Assembly: GCA_018828585.1 (NCBI GenBank)
Contig: JAHJVW010000128.1
Coordinates: forward strand, 1 to 64,000
From: Bacteroidota bacterium
Lineage (GTDB): Bacteria; Bacteroidota; Bacteroidia; Sphingobacteriales; Sphingobacteriaceae
DNA length: 64,000 nucleotides
Direction: 5' to 3'
Part shown: piece by piece, positions 59,567 to 64,000 of the stretch
Position numbering within the stretch: position 1 is the stretch's first letter
How the letters are laid out: every line of letters starts with the position of its first letter
Program-made: the position numbers and the translations under genes
The notes under the pieces: model-generated
Seen by the model: only the letters and a program-made list of their open reading frames with translations
Told to the model about the DNA's origin: nothing
Databases searched by the model: none

Positions 59567-61141
59567 ATGAAACAATTATTTTTATTGATTTTTATAGTAG
59601 AAATATTTACCGCCTGTCTATCCACAAAACAGTATAATTCAAAAATAAAAGCTAAGCATGCACCTGAAGAGTTAAAGCGTGATTTAGATATTATTAAAAA
59701 CTCTTTAGAAGAGGCACATCCAGGAGTTTATTGGTATATATCTAAACCTAATTTAGATTTTAAATTCGATAGTGTAAAAAATCTGTTAACAGATTCCTTA
59801 TCGAGCATAGAATTTTATAGAATGATTGCACCTGTTGTTGCAGCTGTAAAATGTGGACATACCCGATTGGTTTATCCTGGTATTAAACTAAGTAATTCAC
59901 AAAAAGATAGTATTAAAAATGAAGGTAAAGCACCATTATCTCAACTCTATTATTTTGTAGATAACGATAGAATTTATGTTCCATTTGTTAATGATAGGAA
60001 TTTCATAAAACCTATAAAAGGAGCAGAAATATTAGCTATTGACAGTGTTCCCTCATCAGAAATTATCAAACAAACTAAAAGACTATTTTCATCTGATGGT
60101 TATAATAAAACCTTTTATAATCAAGTATTAGATCAGTCATTTGCAGCGTATTATTATCTAAAATACACTAGAAAAGATTCTTCATTACTTACTTTGAAAA
60201 AAGCGGATAGCACCTATAACTATTATATAAAAACCATTAAACCTCAAAAGCGCAAAGAAAAACCAAAGATTTTATCAGCTGAAGAAAATAAAAAGGATAA
60301 GGAGCAGAAAAAGTTGGCTAATAAAATTAAGAATAGAAACAGGTATAAAGGAATAGATAGTGAAGGTAAGTCAATTTTAAACTTAAGTTACGATTCAATT
60401 GTAAATAATACCGCTATCATTAAAGTAAAAAGCTTCTCTTTCGATCACTCTAACTTTCATCGATTTTTTAGAGAAAGCTTTAAAGAAATCAAAGAGAAAC
60501 AGATCCAAAATGTAATTTTAGATTTAAGAGACAACGGGGGTGGAAATTTAATGAGTTGTAATCTACTATTTAGGTATTTATATAATCAACCACATCAATA
60601 CACAGGGAGAGCATACATTAAAAATCTAAATTTCGAAAATTCTAAATATTTAGATGATCCATTATTTTATAAAGTTTTAGGAAAAGTTTTTTATCCATCT
60701 TTTTGGTTGGCCTCTCAAATTTTAACCAGAAAAGATAGTATAGGGAAATACACTTATATTCTGACTGGTCGTTCTATTAAACCTAAAAAGTATGTTTACA
60801 ACAAAAACTTAACTGTTTTAATAAATGGGTATTCTTTTTCTGCGACTTCGCTTTTATCGGCAAACTTGCAGCAGGTTAACCGTGGAACTTTTATCGGCGA
60901 AGAAACAGGCGGTGGGTATAATAAATGTACAGCTGGAAGTATCCCCTTTCTCGTTTTACCAGAGACAAAATTAAAACTTCGCTTACCTTTAAAAGTGATA
61001 CAAACCGTTAAACAAAGACTTTTAGAAGGTAGAGGTGTTTTTCCAGAATATCCCGTAGAAGAAAATTTCATAGATGTTTTAAATAAAAGGGATAGATATC
61101 TAGAAAAAGCGAGAGAGTTGATTAAGGTTAACAGTAGATGA
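59567..61141 (+). CDS. S41 family peptidase-like lipoprotein
   Basis: KCGHTRLVYPG, VILDLRDNGGGNLMS, LTVLINGYSFSATSLLSANLQ, IGEETGGGYN. Confidence 0.88.
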   Translation: MKQLFLLIFIVEIFTACLSTKQYNSKIKAKHAPEELKRDLDIIKNSLEEAHPGVYWYISKPNLDFKFDSVKNLLTDSLSSIEFYRMIAPVVAAVKCGHTRLVYPGIKLSNSQKDSIKNEGKAPLSQLYYFVDNDRIYVPFVNDRNFIKPIKGAEILAIDSVPSSEIIKQTKRLFSSDGYNKTFYNQVLDQSFAAYYYLKYTRKDSSLLTLKKADSTYNYYIKTIKPQKRKEKPKILSAEENKKDKEQKKLANKIKNRNRYKGIDSEGKSILNLSYDSIVNNTAIIKVKSFSFDHSNFHRFFRESFKEIKEKQIQNVILDLRDNGGGNLMSCNLLFRYLYNQPHQYTGRAYIKNLNFENSKYLDDPLFYKVLGKVFYPSFWLASQILTRKDSIGKYTYILTGRSIKPKKYVYNKNLTVLINGYSFSATSLLSANLQQVNRGTFIGEETGGGYNKCTAGSIPFLVLPETKLKLRLPLKVIQTVKQRLLEGRGVFPEYPVEENFIDVLNKRDRYLEKARELIKVNSR

Positions 61142-61195
61142 AATCTATCATTCCAATAAAATTTAGCATTTTTGTAATCAAAAAATCGAATAAAG

Positions 61196-62245
61196 ATGTT
61201 TGAGCAAACAGAAAAGACTGAGATCCAAAAATTAGGTGAATTTGGTTTAATTGACCATTTGACAAAACATATCCAAATCAAAAATAAAAGTACTACAAAA
61301 GGTGTGGGTGATGATGCGGCAGTACTAGATTTTAGTGGAAAAAAGATCTTGATTTCTACTGATATGTTGCTAGAAGGAATTCATTTTGACTTAGCTTTTA
61401 CACCATTAAAGCATTTGGGTTATAAAGCAATCCAAGTGAACCTTAGTGACATTTATGCCATGAATGGTATTGCTTCTCAGGTTACTGTTTCCTTAGGTTT
61501 TTCCAGCAAATTTCCTTTAGAAGCTATTGAAGAATTATACGCTGGTATGTTATTGGCTTGTGAAAAATTCAATGTGGACTTAGTAGGCGGCGACACGACT
61601 TCTTCCCGCCAAGGCTTAGTGATTTCTGTAACCAGCATAGGCTATGCCGAAGAAAAGGACATTGTGTATAGAGATGGAGCTGAGGAAGGGGATTTGATAT
61701 GTGTTTCGGGAGATTTAGGAGGGGCTTATGTAGGATTACAATTACTAGAAAGAGAAAAACAAGTTTTTTTAAGTAACCCAAACATTCAGCCTGATTTAGA
61801 AGGGAAAGATTACATCGTTGAAAGACAATTAAAACCTGAGGCTAGATTAGATATTGTGGATTTATTAAATAAAATGGGGATTAAGCCAACAGCTATGATT
61901 GATGTTTCAGATGGTTTAGCTTCTGAAATTTTACACATTACGCGTCAATCAAAAAAAGGATGTAAAATATATGAGGAGAAAATCCCTTTAGACCCAATGA
62001 CCGTGGAAACGGCTAGGGAATTTGGTTTAGACCCAACCGTTTGTGCATTGAATGGCGGCGAAGATTATGAGCTTTTGTTTACTATCAAGCAAGCTGATTA
62101 TGACCGCATGAAGCATGATGTAGATATTTCAATCATAGGATATATTACAGAAGAAAGTGCTGGTAATTATTTGATTACAAAAGCAGGAAATATCCACGAA
62201 TTGAAAGCACAAGGCTGGAATGCATTTACTTCAACACAAAGTTAA
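61196..62245 (+). CDS. thiL: Thiamine-phosphate kinase
   Basis: GVGDDAAVLDFSGKKILISTDMLLEGIHFDL, GGDTTSSRQGLVISVTSIG, MIDVSDGLASEI, GGEDYELLFT. Confidence 0.97.
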   Translation: MFEQTEKTEIQKLGEFGLIDHLTKHIQIKNKSTTKGVGDDAAVLDFSGKKILISTDMLLEGIHFDLAFTPLKHLGYKAIQVNLSDIYAMNGIASQVTVSLGFSSKFPLEAIEELYAGMLLACEKFNVDLVGGDTTSSRQGLVISVTSIGYAEEKDIVYRDGAEEGDLICVSGDLGGAYVGLQLLEREKQVFLSNPNIQPDLEGKDYIVERQLKPEARLDIVDLLNKMGIKPTAMIDVSDGLASEILHITRQSKKGCKIYEEKIPLDPMTVETAREFGLDPTVCALNGGEDYELLFTIKQADYDRMKHDVDISIIGYITEESAGNYLITKAGNIHELKAQGWNAFTSTQS

Positions 62246-62249
62246 TAAC

Positions 62250-62708
62250 ATGGTTACAATTAATAATTATGAAGAGTTTGAAGCCTATTTAGGTAAAGAA
62301 ATGGGAGTATCTGAATGGCATAGAATTGAGCAGCCTCAAATCAATTTATTTGCTAATGCGACCTTAGATCATCAATGGATTCATACTGATGCTGAAAGAG
62401 CAGCAACAGAAAGTCCTTTTCAAAAAACAATTGCGCATGGTTATTTGACGCTTTCTTTGATTCCGTTTTTATGGAAACAAATTGTGAGTATTCAAAATCT
62501 TAAAATGGAAATCAACTACGGAATTGAAAAATTAAGGTTTGCCCAAGCCGTAACGGTTGATAGTGAAGTAAGGTTAAAAGTTAAATTGACATCAATAGCC
62601 AATTTAAGAGGCGTAACTAAAGCAAATATTGGTATTGAATTAGAAGTGAAAGATCAAAAAAAGCCAGCGTTTTCTGGTGAGGTTGTTTTCTTATATCATT
62701 TTATTTAA
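62250..62708 (+). CDS. MaoC family dehydratase
   Basis: FANATLDHQWIHTDAERAATESPFQKTIAHGYLTLSLIP; start MVTINNYEEF preferred. Confidence 0.93.
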   Translation: MVTINNYEEFEAYLGKEMGVSEWHRIEQPQINLFANATLDHQWIHTDAERAATESPFQKTIAHGYLTLSLIPFLWKQIVSIQNLKMEINYGIEKLRFAQAVTVDSEVRLKVKLTSIANLRGVTKANIGIELEVKDQKKPAFSGEVVFLYHFI

Positions 62709-62737
62709 TAGCTTTAGTATCATTTTACTTTAATGTC

Positions 62738-64000
62738 TTGCCAAAATCTAAAAATAATATTAGAGCATATTGGAACTTCTTAATAGGAGACGCTAAACAT
62801 TTTACTTTAGAGAGCAGGGTTTTTCATTCCTTTTCTATCACTGGACTTATAATTTGTGTTTTAGAAGTTTTAATAAATATTGGTATAAATTTTTATGAAT
62901 CAGCAATCATCTGTGTAGCCATTTTTTTAGTTCACGGATCTATTTTTTTATTAAGCAGGAAAAGGAATAACCTAAATTTAGCCATATTATTAACAGGATT
63001 TGAGTGTAATATTTTTCTGGGAGTAGCTTATTTTATAAGTGCAGGTATAGAGGGGCCTGTTATGCTTTTTTTTATATCTACATTATTCTTAATGTCTAGC
63101 ATATCTAAAGCTAAACAAGTTAAATTTTGGGTAGTAGTAAACATTTTTACTGCCATTTCAATTGGTTTAATAGAATATTATTATCCGAAATCTATTATAA
63201 GTACCTATTCTTCAAGATCGGACTTATTTATAGATAATATTTCCACGTATGTTGTTTGTGTTATTTTAGTTAGTTCGGGGATATATTATATTAAATCCGC
63301 TTATCGCAAACAAAATAAACACCTAAAAGAAAATACGGCTCAACTTATCAATTCTAATAAAGAGAAAGACAAACTTTTTTCAATTATTTCTCATGATGTA
63401 AAAGCCCCTTTAAATGCAATAAAGCAATACTTGGAGTTTTTAAATGAGGGCTTGCTAACACCACAAGAGAAAAATTATATGGAAGGAGAACTTTTAAAAA
63501 CAACCACAAGCACTCAAAACTTATTAGAAAATTTATTAGAGTGGTCCAAAATTCAAATAGACGGAATACCAATTAGTATAGATTATTTGAATCTTTTTGA
63601 AACGCTGAGGGATACTTTGGATTATGCAAAGAGTATGTGTGCTAAAAAAAAAATAATTTTTATTACAGACATCAATAAGGATTTAGTGTGCTTTTCGAAT
63701 AGCTATATGATACAATTGGTTCTTAGAAACCTGTTAAATAATGCTATAAAATTTACACCAAAAGAGGGTTTAATACATATAGGAACTATTATAGAAGACA
63801 AACAATGTAAAATTTATATTAAGGATAACGGGGTTGGTATAGCTGAAGATAAAAAAGACCAAATATTTTCTTTAAATGTTAAATCGACAGCGGGAACTGA
63901 AAACGAATCGGGGACAGGATTAGGCTTAGTATTGTGTAAAGAATATATGGATAAGCTGGGCGGAGCGATTACTTTTGAAAGTGAACCAAAATTAGGAACA
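62738..64000 (+). CDS. Sensor histidine kinase, truncated at window end; absent from ORF track
   Basis: Frame open from 62681 to 64000; hydrophobic N-terminal half, H-box SIISHDVKAPLNAI, N-box LRNLLNNAIKFTP, G1 DNGVGIAED, G2 GTGLGLVLCKEYM; start uncertain (TTG 62738 guessed). Confidence 0.9.
   Translation, partial: MPKSKNNIRAYWNFLIGDAKHFTLESRVFHSFSITGLIICVLEVLINIGINFYESAIICVAIFLVHGSIFLLSRKRNNLNLAILLTGFECNIFLGVAYFISAGIEGPVMLFFISTLFLMSSISKAKQVKFWVVVNIFTAISIGLIEYYYPKSIISTYSSRSDLFIDNISTYVVCVILVSSGIYYIKSAYRKQNKHLKENTAQLINSNKEKDKLFSIISHDVKAPLNAIKQYLEFLNEGLLTPQEKNYMEGELLKTTTSTQNLLENLLEWSKIQIDGIPISIDYLNLFETLRDTLDYAKSMCAKKKIIFITDINKDLVCFSNSYMIQLVLRNLLNNAIKFTPKEGLIHIGTIIEDKQCKIYIKDNGVGIAEDKKDQIFSLNVKSTAGTENESGTGLGLVLCKEYMDKLGGAITFESEPKLGT

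Noticed and set aside
60796-61281. 161-aa minus-strand ORF
   Set aside because: Antisense to the S41 peptidase and thiL start; no domain signature.

Overview
This is a 64 kb AT-rich chromosomal window from a Bacteroidota bacterium, most like Pedobacter/Sphingobacteriaceae. That assignment rests on SusC/SusD genes, TAnnTTTG-type promoter -7 boxes and family content; no search was run. Most of it is core metabolism: purQ, coaX, lptC, upp, uvrB, dapF, a Deg/Do protease, sdhCAB, gltX, mnmG, nadB/nadA, thiL. Accessory parts are: (i) a SusC/SusD/DUF4397 set next to amino-sugar genes (DeoR-family regulator, anmK, a NagB–PIG-L fusion, a NagX-like acyltransferase); (ii) an IS200/RAYT-like transposase with adjacent palindromes; (iii) a compact Rieske–thioredoxin–ApbE–DUF4266–DUF3570 cassette at 45.3–48.6 kb, the best candidate here for an under-described system. 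The main non-coding signals are: two parS-like 16-mers flanking the mnmG promoter plus a third degenerate copy in nadA; an AT-rich nadB/nadA intergenic region with DnaA-box-like 9-mers; ~10-bp-phased YGCA repeats in the amino-sugar promoters; heptanucleotide repeats between sdhA and sdhB; and an orphan terminator upstream of uvrB. I saw no tRNA, rRNA or CRISPR. A sensor histidine kinase at the right edge is missing from the ORF track because it runs off the window.
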